Assembly: GCA_037447655.1 (NCBI GenBank)
Contig: JBBHKE010001395.1
Coordinates: forward strand, 496,001-560,000
Length of the DNA: 64,000 nucleotides
Direction of reading: 5' to 3'
From: Zygnema cylindricum
Taxonomy: Eukaryota > Streptophyta > Zygnematophyceae > Zygnematales > Zygnemataceae
This document shows positions 46,834-57,642 of the stretch, in pieces. The translations under genes were made by a program, and so were the position numbers. Under the pieces are notes generated by a model. It was given only the letters and a program-made list of their open reading frames with translations. It had not been told where the DNA came from and made no database searches. Each line of letters starts with the position of its first letter. Position 1 is the stretch's first letter.

Positions 46834-48008
46834 TGTTGATATTTTAATATTTTTCTAGGTCTTTATAGAAAAAGAGCAAAGGCAGTCTGTCCCTAACTCC
46901 CTTCTCCAAGCCCCCCACATTTGTTGTAGTCACTGGAGGCTTGATACGGAGCTAGAGCCATGGCTGCCTAAGCTCACTAGAGAAGGCAGGGGGTGAATTA
47001 GGTAGATTTACCAAAAGGTACTTGACGGACCTAGGAAATGATCCTGGTACCTACCGTCCGTCCAGTCGCCGTAGCCGTTAGCTTTAGCCGTTAAGTCTAG
47101 GACAATATTACGATATGTAGGGTTTGATAAATATATAAATCGTTTTATGTAGATTAATTCGTTTAACGACGAATAGATACTTAGTGCATAGATAAAGTTT
47201 GAATTAGTACGCAGTACGGTATGGGGACACAACGGATACCGCGCATTTGTTTCGATAGCGAAACAAATACCGCGCGTCGAATTTCAACGGCTAAGATTAT
47301 AGTCGGTTTTGATCGGACGGCCGCAATAAGCGCCGAGATCACGGAAAAGGTACTTTTGGCGTTTTAGGGTCTTTGCCACGTCAGATGACACGTGGCGTGA
47401 TAACATTGGATTGCAGGAATTCCGGAGATTACAGGAACTAATCCTGATTTGACACGTGTCGACATTTTGGCCATGTCGTACAATGGCCGTACAGAAAGTA
47501 CACCAGCACCTGTACTTTTCTGTACAACATAGTAATTTGATTGGTGTCGTACTTCAGTAAATAGAGTTTTAGAGAGGGAATAGGACTTAGAAAATTTTGG
47601 GTAAGTAGCTGCCTCTCCCAGAGAGCACCTTGTATAAATGGCAAACTTTAGCCACCCATAACTATCAATTTACTTGACCTTTTTCAGTGATTCTTTTTGC
47701 TGCCGACTCAAGGGAGTCTAGGCTACACAAGGGTGTAGTCGGTCAGAGTTTTTGTCTGCCAGGGTGAATGCATTTCAAAGGGAAAATCAAAGTGGGTGAA
47801 TGTATCCAAATCTCATATTCTAACTTTACATTCTGTGGTGGAACTGACCACACAGAAAGTGTTATTTCACACGGGTGAATCTATATTGGGGTTCTGACTG
47901 TCAAGGGGTCAGTCACTTGGGTTTATATCAACTTGGAGTCGGCACTATCTAGATTAGCTTCTTTTGGATCTACATACTCTGAGGGCCAATGGAGGTCTCA
48001 GAGTTTCA
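46834..48008 (+). repeat. Copia-3 5' LTR
   Basis: 1175 bp. Contains the GAGCCATGGCTGCCT block (about 46958), a tRNA-like box (47030-47105), the palindrome around CGAAACAAATACCGCGCG (47240-47280), GCCACGTCAGATGACACGTG (47375-47397), a GTACAGAAAGTAC / GTACTTTTCTGTAC inverted repeat (47488-47525), TATAAAT (about 47633), and an in-frame ATG at 47989. Confidence 0.9.
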
Positions 48009-49938
48009 GGTTATAGGCCCACCATCTAGGGTGCCCATGTTTGATGGAACAGGCTTCACTTATTGGGCGTTTACAATGGAGGGATTGCTTTTCGAGAAGC
48101 ACTTATAGGGAATTGTTGCAAGACAAGTGAGATGTCCGCCACCTGGCTTTGGAGGAGCTTACTATGGAGATTCATCTGAGGCTGCCCAGAATATCAACCG
48201 AAGCTCAGATGCAACGGAAGGTGAAGGGAAAAATCTTTCCGTGGATGGGGAAATAGGGGAGAAGGAAAAAAGGACACCTATGGTGAGGGGAGCTAGGCTT
48301 TCAGCTATGGTACAATATGTAGGGATTAAAATTGAAGAAAATGACAGAAAAATATGGGAACACAAAAACACTATAGCAAAACATCTCATACTTAGATATG
48401 TGTCTAAGTCGATAGCTATCACTCTTTTAAGTCTAACCAAGTCTTCAGAGATATGGGAAGCACTAAGTCAGATTTATAAGAGTGAGACTATTCAAAGGCA
48501 GCAATTAGTAAAACAGGAAATAAAGGCCTATGTTTATAAAGGCGGTAGCATGATAGAGTTTTGCAATGATATTGCTGCGTTATATGTTGAGCTAGCTAGT
48601 GCGGGTTATGTAGAATCTGAGGAGAGTAAGATTGATACACTACTTATGAAACTCCTTCATGAGTACGAAAACATCATTTGTCGTATGCAGGCACTTGATG
48701 GTTCCTCAAGGACTTAGAGCTTTACCATGGGGATATTTCTTGTGAGGGAAAGCACTTTGGAGCTTCGTAGGGGAAGTGACAGGGTGAATGCATTTACAGC
48801 CGGTGGCGATTGGCGGAAGCGTGATGAGAGGAACGACGGTGATTGGCGGAAGCGTGATGAGAGGAACGGTGGTGACGAGCGGAAGCGTGATGAGAGGAAG
48901 AAAGACAAAGGTAAACCTTATCGAAACTTTGGTGAAAAAAGAGGGAGAGGGAAAGACACAGGAGCTTTGAAAAAAGGGGTTTGCTTCTTTTGTAGGGAAC
49001 CGGGTCATTATATGGAGGAATGCCCTTGTTTGGAAAAACTTAGAAGTTGGAATGTGGATGAGGAGGACGAAGAGGAAGAGGAGAAAGAGGATGAAGAAAA
49101 ATTGGAGCTTCTTCACATCGGTAGAATGGGGAAGAGAGAAAAGTACACAAAAATTGCACGAAGGCAACAGTGTGCTTTTGGAGGTATAAGGGAAGTAAAG
49201 AGAGAGGAGGTACTTGAGGATGTCGAGGAGTGTAGAGTGTATGACTTAAAAATGAGAAAGTCAGATCTAGGATCCATAAGTGAAAATGGGAAAGATAAAA
49301 TTAATGAGGATAATTTTATAGATAATAGGGAAACAAAAAACTGGTCGGAAAGGGAGACTTCAACGGATTTCGAGGAAAGGGGAGAAGTGAAACTCGAAGA
49401 GGTTTTAAAGGATAGGGGAGAAGAGAAATATTTGATTAAAAGTTTAGGGGAGAAGAAATATTTATTGGGAATTAAATTAGAAAGTGATAGTGGAAAGAAT
49501 TCCATGGGAGAGAGTGAGGGAAGTTCAGAAAATAGGGTAATTATCATGGATAAAAATATGAGTACGGAAGATCTTATGAGGAACTTAGTGGGGACTAGTG
49601 TTTTTTGGGAATATTTGGGGGTAGATCGATTTGACATCACTACTTGGTGTGATGTCGCTTGTGAAGATGTGCCTGTAAAAGGGTTATCATCCGCGTATGT
49701 GTTGCAGGTTGGGGATGGGGCTGACTGTTGGAAATGCAAAGGGGAAAGTAGATTCTGGTTGGATGAAAAGGGGAGGAGGTGGATAAAATCTTTGATCGGA
49801 TTTTTGATAAGTAAGGTGCTAAATGAAATGTGTGATGCAATTATTATTTCAGTTCATCTAATGCATTGTTTTAAATACGAGAGTATTTTTCTTAAGTTTT
49901 ATAAAAGGAAAAGAAAAAGGAAAAGAAAAAGGAAATAG
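47989..49938 (+). CDS. Copia-3 gag-like protein with fused RNase H remnant, two in-frame stops
   Basis: One frame from the ATG in the LTR (47989), interrupted only by TAG at 48106 and TAG at 48715. Gag is recognisable (NTIAKHLILRYVSKSIAITL, YKSETIQRQQLVKQEIKAYV), with a 33-bp tandem repeat encoding RKRDERN units. The knuckle CFFCREPGHYMEEC follows, then a long acidic/basic region. A segment FDITTWCDVACEDVPV and YVLQVGDGADCW matches Copia-2 RNase H DITTWSDASYGDAPM. The protein ends in a Lys-Arg tail. Protease, integrase and RT were removed by internal deletion, yet the frame downstream stays open for 403 codons. Confidence 0.75.
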
Positions 49939-49995
49939 GGGAAGGAGTGTTTGTTTATTTGTTTGTAAAGGAAGTAGACTAGAAAATAAAAGGAG

Positions 49996-51167
49996 TGTTG
50001 ATATTTGAGTATTTTTCTAGGTCTTTATAGAAAAAGAGCAAAGGCAGTCTGTCCCTAACTCCCTTCTCCAAGCCCCCCACACTTGTTGTAGTCACTGGAG
50101 GCTTGATAGTGAGCTAGAGCCATGGCTGCCTAAGCTCACTAGAGAAGGCAGGGGGTGGATTAGGTAGATTTACCAAAAGGTACTTGACGGACCCAGGAAA
50201 TGATCGTGGTACCTACCGTCCGTCCAGTCGTCGTAGCCTTTAGCTTTAGCCGTTAAGTCTAGGACAATATTAGATATGTAGGGTTTGATAAATATATAAA
50301 TCGTTTTATGTATATTAATTCGTTTAACATCGAATAGATACTTAGTGCATGGATATAGTTTGAATTAGTACGCAGTACGGTATGGGGAAACAACGGATAC
50401 CGGGCATTTGTTTCGATAGCGAAACAAATACCGCGCGTCAAATTTCAACGGCTAGGATTATAGCCGGTTTTGATCGGACGGCCGCAATAGGCGCCGCGAT
50501 CACGAAAAAGGTACTTTTGGCGTTTTACGGTCTTTGCCACGTCAGATGACACATGGCGTGATAACATTGGCTTACGGGAATTCCAAAGATTACAGGAACT
50601 AATCCTGATTTGACACGTGTCTACATTTTGGCTATGTCGTACAATGGCCGTACAGAAAGTACACCGGCACCTGTACTTTTCTGTACGACATAGTAATTTG
50701 ATTGGCGCCGTACTTCAGTAGACAGAGTTTTAGAGAGGGAATGGGACTTAGAAAATTTTGGGTAAGTAGCTGCCTCTCCCAGAGAGCACCTTGTATAAAT
50801 GGCAAACTTTAGCCAGCCATAACTATCAATTTACTTGACCATTTTCAGTGATTCTTTTTGCTGCCGACTCAAGGGAGTCCAGGCTACACAGGGGTGTAGT
50901 CGGTCAGATTTTTTGATTGCCAAGGTGGCTGCATTTCAAAGGGAAAATCAAAGTGGGTGAATGTATCCAAATCTCATATTCTAACTTTGCATTCTGTGGT
51001 GGAACTGACCCATAGAAAGTGTTATTTCGCAGGGGTGAATCTATATTGGGGTTCTAACTGTCAAGGGGTCAGTCACTTGGGTTTATATCAACTAGGAATC
51101 GGCACTATCTAGATTAGCTTCTTTTGATGTGCATACTCTGAGGGCCAATGGAGGTCTCAAAGTTTCA
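49996..51167 (+). repeat. Copia-3 3' LTR
   Basis: 1172 bp. Highly similar to 46834-48008 with scattered substitutions and short indels, more than seen between the Copia-2 LTRs. Preceded by an A/G-rich stretch AAAATAAAAGGAG serving as the polypurine tract. Confidence 0.9.
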
Positions 51168-51759
51168 ATTAACCCTCCCTAACTACATATATGCGTGAAC
51201 CTACATGGGTTCGCGACTTAAATAAAATGAAATACATTGAAGCGCCGCCAACGCTATACATGAAATCATGATCCGTATGCCGCCTTAACGATATTTGTGA
51301 GAGTACCCCCGAAATTGCGTACCTACGAAATGAAATGAAACAAAAAGTACGCACAAAATTAGTATGTTTTCAATCAGACGTGTAAGGGAATCGCATACAC
51401 GTCACAAATAAGTGAACCGACGCGAAATCGCACGTGCGAATGAAACTCATACATGCATGCCAAAATATCGTGTGTGCGTGCATGATATCGTGCGCGCGCA
51501 AAAAATATCGCGCGCGCGTGAACAATATCGTAGGTGGGTGCAAACTATCGTGCACGCACGCAAAACATCGTGTTTGCCTGTAGCCGATACCATGCGGCAT
51601 GGCAACTAGAAATTGATTCGGTGATCACTGTCGACGCCCTCAACGACCTCGATCTCAAAATTCAAGATAGCTATAGAGTCAAGCTATGTCTATGTATATT
51701 GTCCCTGATGTTTTCATAATCTTCAACATCATCTTATCCAGAGTTACAAAACGTCTATG
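51168..51759. other. Intergenic DNA with a CG/TG-rich tandem repeat
   Basis: 51462-51590 holds about six units of 20-24 bp with the core ATATCGTGCGCGCG followed by an A-rich spacer. The alternating purine-pyrimidine stretches have Z-DNA-forming character. 51678-51800 contains a degenerate direct repeat of about 75 bp (GTCTATGTATATTGTCC / GTCTATGCATAATGTCC). No gene. Confidence 0.6.
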
Positions 51760-52567
51760 CATAATGTCCACGATGTTGTTAGAATCTTTGACAACATCTT
51801 CTCTCTATATGGATAAAAAAATCGCAATGTTAGCATTGCAAGCTCTTCAACAAAACCGAAATATAACGGCCAAGTAACCCATTTCAGTTGATGAGAGTAA
51901 CACATAACACCCTCATATAAGCTTTTTTGATAATAGTGGAGGGTCACTCCTTATCAATGGGGTTGTTCCCTTTCTCCCTCTCATGGATACCAGGGCTAAA
52001 CCAATTATTTTTTAGTCTACCTTTGCCCAAATATTAGGTCTCATCGCTAACATTTTTAGCCTAATGCCAGTCGTTTGCTCTCAGCCACTCAATTGCTCAC
52101 CGCCACTTTTACCACTGAACCGGTGTTAGATGTCACCGAAGAACACCTCGTATTTCAATTCCAAATCAGTAATGACTTAGGGATAGGCGAGATCCTCTCC
52201 CATGCATTTATCACTAAATGTAGTGATTACAAGTGTTTAGTGGGGCAAGATGTCATTCTTTGATTGGGTGGTCCATTGATTTCAGCTCAAAAACGGATCC
52301 CTACCATGACTCACTTTGCCATGTTTATAATTGCATTTTCCAGTAACTCTATGGTTGCTGAGATTTTTGACTCATTTTCACCAAAAGAAAATTTACCACC
52401 CAAGTCTCATTTTCTTCAGATCTTTGACAATCCCGGTTTCGTTACTAACTTTTGTGATTTCGATGGAATTTATAGAAAAACGTTGCAAATTCCACTCTTT
52501 CTTATTCCTACACCTTCAATGGTTCCTTTTTATCCTTCGATATTCTCTCCAATCATTTGGAAACAGG
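51760..52567 (+). pseudogene. Gypsy MT3 relic: protease and pre-methyltransferase linker
   Basis: Plus-strand homologue of MT2 42470-43350. The pieces are IAMLALQALQQNRN, then PHISFFDNSGGS and LPLMDTRAKP (protease, with Arg in place of Gly in the active-site triplet). Next are HAFITKCSDYKCLVGQDVIL and the linker MVAEIFDSFSPKENLPP plus PGFVTNFCDFDGIYRK. It is cut at 52568 by the Copia-4 LTR, just before the position where the methyltransferase starts in MT1 and MT2. Confidence 0.72.
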
Positions 52568-53558
52568 TGCAATTTTGTGTCCTCCGTTGGATTACAAAAT
52601 TCAGAAAGCCTCAAGATAGTTTTTAACTAACCCACTTTCAGCCACAACCACTTCTACTAAAGCAGACAAATTGGCAGTTTGACAGCATTTTTTTGCAGCT
52701 TGGACTCTTATGAGTCTGTAGCAAAAAGAAACATTGAAAACGGCCAACCAGCCAAAAAGTTATGAGGTGGCAAAGATGCCAACTTTATACAAAACTCTCT
52801 AAGCGGTGCCTATCTACCAGATTTTCCTAAGTCCTAAAACCCCTCTCACAGCCCCTATCTATTGATGTAGGAACCAATCATACGATTGTAAAGTACAGAA
52901 AGGTACTACAGCCAATGTACTTTCTGTAAGGCCTATGTACGGCAAGGCCATTGGGTGGATACCTGTCTCCATATGATTCATCCTTATGCTTCCCCCGATT
53001 TCCGCATCCCAATGTCATCTAGCCTTGTGGGGCCAAGTCATGCCACGCGTACAAACTACCAAAGTGGTCATTCCATTATCTCGGCAATGATACGTGTCGT
53101 AGGATCAAAACCAGTTTTCAGTATTAGCCGTCCAAATAAATTTCCATTTCATTTGTTTCGTGTGTGACGTGTCATACCGTGATCTTACGGATCTCTATGC
53201 ATTTTGTTCGTAATTCCGTTAATTGAACTAGTTCCTTTAAACAACGTTTAAATAAATATCACAACCATTGTATTGTATCGGACTTTTACGACAGACCGGT
53301 TAGAGCTGACGGCGACGCTTTGCTCTGCGTGTCAGAGGTTAAAGTCTTGCCGAATTCAACCTTTTATTGAGAGTGACGTATATCACTCTTTAGTTCTGCT
53401 TGTAGAGCAAAGGCAGCCATGGCTCAACCACCCTCTCTAATCTTTAATGACTTGAACAAGTAAGGGGGCTAAAGAGAGGAGGTGGAGGCAAGTTGTTTCT
53501 TATTTTACTGATCTATTTAGACCTAGAAAATACCTTATTAATTAAAATAATTTCAACA
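52568..53558 (-). repeat. Copia-4 3' LTR
   Basis: On the minus strand it starts TGTTGAAATT and ends AAATTGCA, the same ends as the Copia-2 LTR, with the internal layout also conserved. Similarity is clearly lower than between the two Copia-2 LTRs. It abuts the MT3 relic at 52567. Confidence 0.85.
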
Positions 53559-56240
53559 CTCTTTTATTTTCTAGTCTAACTTTAACTTCAGTTTTAGTCC
53601 AGATTTTTCTCTGCAATATTATACCTTGGGAGAAGGCACTAGTTTTGTCATCATATTAGCCACCATTTCCTCATTAAACCTATATACAAGATTCACAATC
53701 TTATTCTCAACTTTTTCTCTCACTAACACAATTTTATGTCCATAGGCTTAGCCTTGAGATGATGTTTTAGATTAGTTGCTATTGCAATGGCAGCTTGATT
53801 ACCATAAAACACTTCATGCACTCCCTCCTTCATATACCCAGTTCTCGCACAAAGGACTTGACCCACATCAACTCTTTCACAATAGAACAAGAGGCCATGT
53901 ATTCAGCCTCCATAGTAGACTGAGCAACCACCTTTTGTTGCTTCTTGCTCCAAATGCAAGAACCTTCCCCCACATACAACACATCCACAGAAGTGTATCT
54001 TCTCATAGGTGCATCCCCATAACTGGCATCACTCGAAGTGGTGATGTTAATGTGCTCCCCTCCTAAATGCAACCATAACTCCCTTGTTCCCACCAGATAT
54101 CTCATGACTCTCTTATCTGCCTCCCAATCTCTCTTTCTAGGATCATTAAGACTCCTACTGAGTACTCCAATTGATGCCGCTATATCTAGCCTCGTACAGT
54201 TTATAAAGTATATTAGACTCCCTACAACCTACTTGTAGGGAATAAACTTCATAAACTCTCTCTCTTCTAGACTAATTTGATCATCTAAAATGATCACTCC
54301 TCCTTCTTCACTTCTATCACTTACTATCTTTAAGTCCATAGGAGTAGTACAACTGTTTGCCTTTCCATCTAGAATTTCTCAAGCATGTTCCCTATTGCTT
54401 CTTTCTAAATAAGTCTAATGATCCTTTTCCCCCTATCTCTCTCTATTTGAATTCCCAAAATATATCTTGCTTCCCCTAAATGCTTCATGTCAAATGTGCT
54501 TCTAAGATTTTTCCTTAACTTCTTGATCTTTTCTAAAGACTTACTTAACACTAACAAATCATCCACATAAATTGCAATAAAAATCATTGCATACTCATCT
54601 TCAAACATATAGATAGAGTGGTCAAAGATGATCCTAATATATCCCAAACTGGTGAGAAACTCATCTTGTTTCTTATTCCACTGTCGGGGAGCCGGCTTCA
54701 GCCCATATAAAGACTTTATATGTATGCAGTCCATGCTCTCTTCTCCTTCCTCCACAAACCCCTCTGGTTGCTACATAAAAATTTCTTCCTCTAACTCACC
54801 ATTGAGGAAGGCGATGTTAATATCCATCTTGTGTATATCCATGTCTTCCGTTGTAGCTATACTGAGGAGGAACCTTACTGATGAGAAGCGAACAACTAGG
54901 GCAAATATCTCCTTATAGTCAATTCCCTCCTTTTGGGTGAACCCCTTTGCTACCAACCGAGCCTTATATCTTTCAAAGGTATTATCTGGGTAAAGTTTTA
55001 GTTTAAACACCCATTTATAGCCAATCGGTTTTCTGTCTAGAGGACAGTCTGCTTGTTCCCAAGTATTTGCTTCCATGATCGAGGCCATTTCATCATTTAT
55101 GGCTCTAATCCATCTATCTTTGTCAAAACTGTTCACTGCCTCCGTGTAAGTTTGAGGCTCATCCATGTGAGATAGCTTAGTTACCTTATGAGCGGCCTGT
55201 TTTTCGTTTATCCTTTTGCTGCTCCTTCTCCCACCCTCAAACTCAGAAGCAAGAATGGAGGGAAGTCTTCGATTTCGCCTTACTGTCTCATTGACTCCCC
55301 TATCCATGGAAGCCAGTTCCGGTTCCTCCTTTTCTGTCTCCTCAAAGTCCATAGAAATATGTGAGGTTTTTGTTGGGTCTCCTGTATCTTGGATCTCTCC
55401 TCAATCTGCAATCCCTGTTTCACTCATGTCCATTTCGGGAGCGACCGAGTTCTCTTTTCGGACTCAAATTTGATTCTTATTTTTTTGGTATATTTAAAGA
55501 GGTCTAATGACCTCCCTTCATCCATGATATCTAGGTGTTTGACCATAGTGATATCTTTCTTAGCTAAGTCATAGACTTTGTATCATTTGACATCCTTATC
55601 ATATTGTACAAAGTATCGAGGTTTTCCTTTAGCATCTAGTTTCCAGTTTTTCTTATCTGTATGAAGACCCTAAACTTGGCTACCGAATACTCTAAGGTGA
55701 TAGATATCTTGTTTCCTTCAAACCCATCTCTCATAAGGTGTCATTTCTATTATGGCTGAGGTAAGGACTCTATTCTTAATGTAGTTGGCACAGTTCATGG
55801 CTTCTGCCCAAATTATCTTTCCTATTTTCTTGTCGGCCAACATACTAAACACATTATCTCCTACTGTTTAGGTCAACCTCTCAGCTACCCCATTTTGTTC
55901 CGGGTTAAATGGTACGGTTTTTTTGGTGCTGAACTCCCTCAAATCTCACGTATTCCTGAGATTGTTTAGAGGTATATTATCCCCATTATCACTCTTTATT
56001 CTCTTAATGGGGGTTCCATGCAACTTCTCACTCGAGGCTTTATATTCTTTGAAGTAAGTTGGTGTTTCAGACTTTGTTTTTAGCAAGTAGACTCTAGAGT
56101 ATCTAGACTAGTCATCGGTTATTATCAACATAAACCTCTTCCCTCCGAACGAAAGTACTTTTGCGGGTCCCCAAATATTTGTGTGGACCAAATCTAGTAC
56201 TTTCTCACCCCTATATGTGGCGGCTTTGGGAAAGGGAAGT
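53559..56240 (-). pseudogene. Copia-4 integrase, RT and RNase H, decayed
   Basis: From right to left: LPFPKAATYRGEK and a mutated LVHTNIWGP (Asn for the first catalytic Asp of integrase), integrase core to about 55650, KWVFKLKLYPDNTFERYKAR (about 54990), FLNGELEEEIFM, IYVDDLLVLSKS (about 54550), TWSDASYGDAPM-like RNase H (54030) and MEAEYMASCSIVKELMW (53900). Frameshifts and stops at several points. Confidence 0.85.
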
Positions 56241-56245
56241 TAGTG

Positions 56246-56594
56246 TGAAACTCTGAGACCTGCATAAGTCCTCAGAGTGGACAGCTTCTAAGAAGCCTCT
56301 AGGATAATCCTGACCCCTTTGTGTTTAAGCAAAAATAACTGCCACCCTGGCAGACAAAAACTCTGACCAACTTCTTCCCTGTGAAGACAAGACTCCCCTG
56401 AGTCGATAGCAAAAAGAATCTCTGAATTTGCTCCCCTGAGCAGTAAGTTATGGAGGGTCAAAGTTGACCTTTTGTACAGAAGCTCTCTGGGAGAGAGGGT
56501 CCTATCTCCTAATTTTTCTAAGTCCTATCTCACACACAGACTCTATCTACTGATGTACGGAACCAATCAGAATTGAGTTCCGTACGCAAAAGTA
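56246..56594 (-). repeat. Solo LTR of Copia-1 type, left piece
   Basis: 3' portion of an LTR in minus orientation (ends TTTCA at 56246). TAGTG at 56241-56245 repeats at 63737-63741, a perfect target duplication for this LTR. It is split by Copia-2, whose own duplication AAGTA is at 56590-56594 and 63034-63038. Confidence 0.88.
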
Positions 56595-57642
56595 TGTTGA
56601 AATTTATAGATTTCTAGAGTATTTTCTAGGTTTAAATATGGTTTTATAAAAGGAAAAAGAAAAAGGACGGACAGCCTGCCTCCACCTCCGCTCTCTAGCC
56701 CCCATACTTGTTGTAGTCACTGAAGGAAAGAGAGAGAGGTTGATCCATGGCTGCCTTAGTTCAACAGACAGCTATTTTTAGTAGGTTACTAAAAATATAC
56801 TTGACGGACCAGAGATTTGATCCCGGTACCTGCGGTTCGTCAAATCGACCGGTAGCGGTCAGCTTTATCCTAATAGACTAGGACCAATGCTAAGTGCTAT
56901 GGTATGTGATAGATATATATTTAGTTCGAAAGGATAAAGTTCATTTAACTAAAACTGTTTACGGCGTACATATATACAGTTTTATAAAGTACGTCGTACG
57001 ACGCTAATTCAAAACGGATACCACGCATTTTATTTCTACATCGGAACAAATATCGCGCAAGTATTTATTCCGGCCAAGATTACGTTTCGCATATAATCCA
57101 ACGGCGCACATCATCGCCGAAATCCCGGAGTGGTCACTTTGGCATTTAGTGACGTGGCATCACCTGGCGCCACGTGGGGAGACATCATTCGGTCGCGGGA
57201 ATTCCGAGGAACGTACGGATGAGTGGAAAGTATACACGCGTCCACTAATGGCCTTGTCGTACAGAGGCCGTACAGAAAGTACATCGGCAGTAGTACTTTC
57301 TAGTACTATACAGTTTTGTGATTGGTTCGTACAGGCAGTAGATAGGAGCTGTGAGAGGGAATTAGGAAAAACTAGGACTTAGGAAAATTTAGGTAGATAG
57401 TCCTCTCTCTCAGAGAGTTTGTATAAATTGGCATCTTTGCCACCCTATAACTTATCGCCTGGTTGGCCGTTTTCAGTGATTCTTTTTTCTACGGACTCAA
57501 GGGAGTCCAGGCTACACAGGGGTGCAGTCAAATTGTCAGTTTGCCTTCTTGGGCAGCAGTGGTTGTGGCTTAAAGTGGTTTAGTTAAATACTATCTAGAG
57601 GCTTCCTGTATTCTGTGGTCCAATGGAGGACACAGAATTGCA
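56595..57642 (+). repeat. Copia-2 5' LTR
   Basis: 1048 bp, TGTTGAAATT...AATTGCA. Contains a GATCCATGGCTGCCT block (about 56743), a tRNA-like box (56802-56885), the palindrome around CGGAACAAATATCGCGC (57023-57058), ACGTGG and CACGTGGGG elements (57151-57180), a GTACAGAAAGTAC inverted repeat (57268-57305), TATAAAT (57422) and a GGACTCAAGGGAGTCC hairpin (57493-57508). Confidence 0.95.
57422..57428 (+). promoter_or_regulatory. Putative TATA box of the Copia-2 LTR promoter
   Basis: TATAAAT in the 5' LTR, about 195 bp before the gag start. It is conserved in position in the Copia-3 LTRs and repeated in the Copia-2 3' LTR at about 62813. No experimental start site is known. Confidence 0.5.

Larger units (their letters stand above)
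46834..51167 (+). mobile_element. Copia-3, gag-only (TR-GAG-like) derivative
   Basis: LTRs at 46834-48008 and 49996-51167 start TGTTGATATT and end GTTTCA. A perfect target duplication ATTAA lies at 46829-46833 and 51168-51172. The internal region is only about 2 kb and encodes gag plus a short RNase H remnant. Protease, integrase and RT are missing. The primer site GGTTATAGGCCCACC follows the 5' LTR. It must depend on proteins from relatives to move. Confidence 0.9.
52568..56245 (-). mobile_element. Copia-4, left part (minus strand), split by nested insertions
   Basis: Consists of a 3' LTR (52568-53558), polypurine tract and the C-terminal half of pol, up to the solo LTR at 56246. The remainder continues at 63737-64000 and beyond the right edge. 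It is closely related to Copia-2 in protein and LTR sequence but carries multiple stops and frameshifts. Confidence 0.85.
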
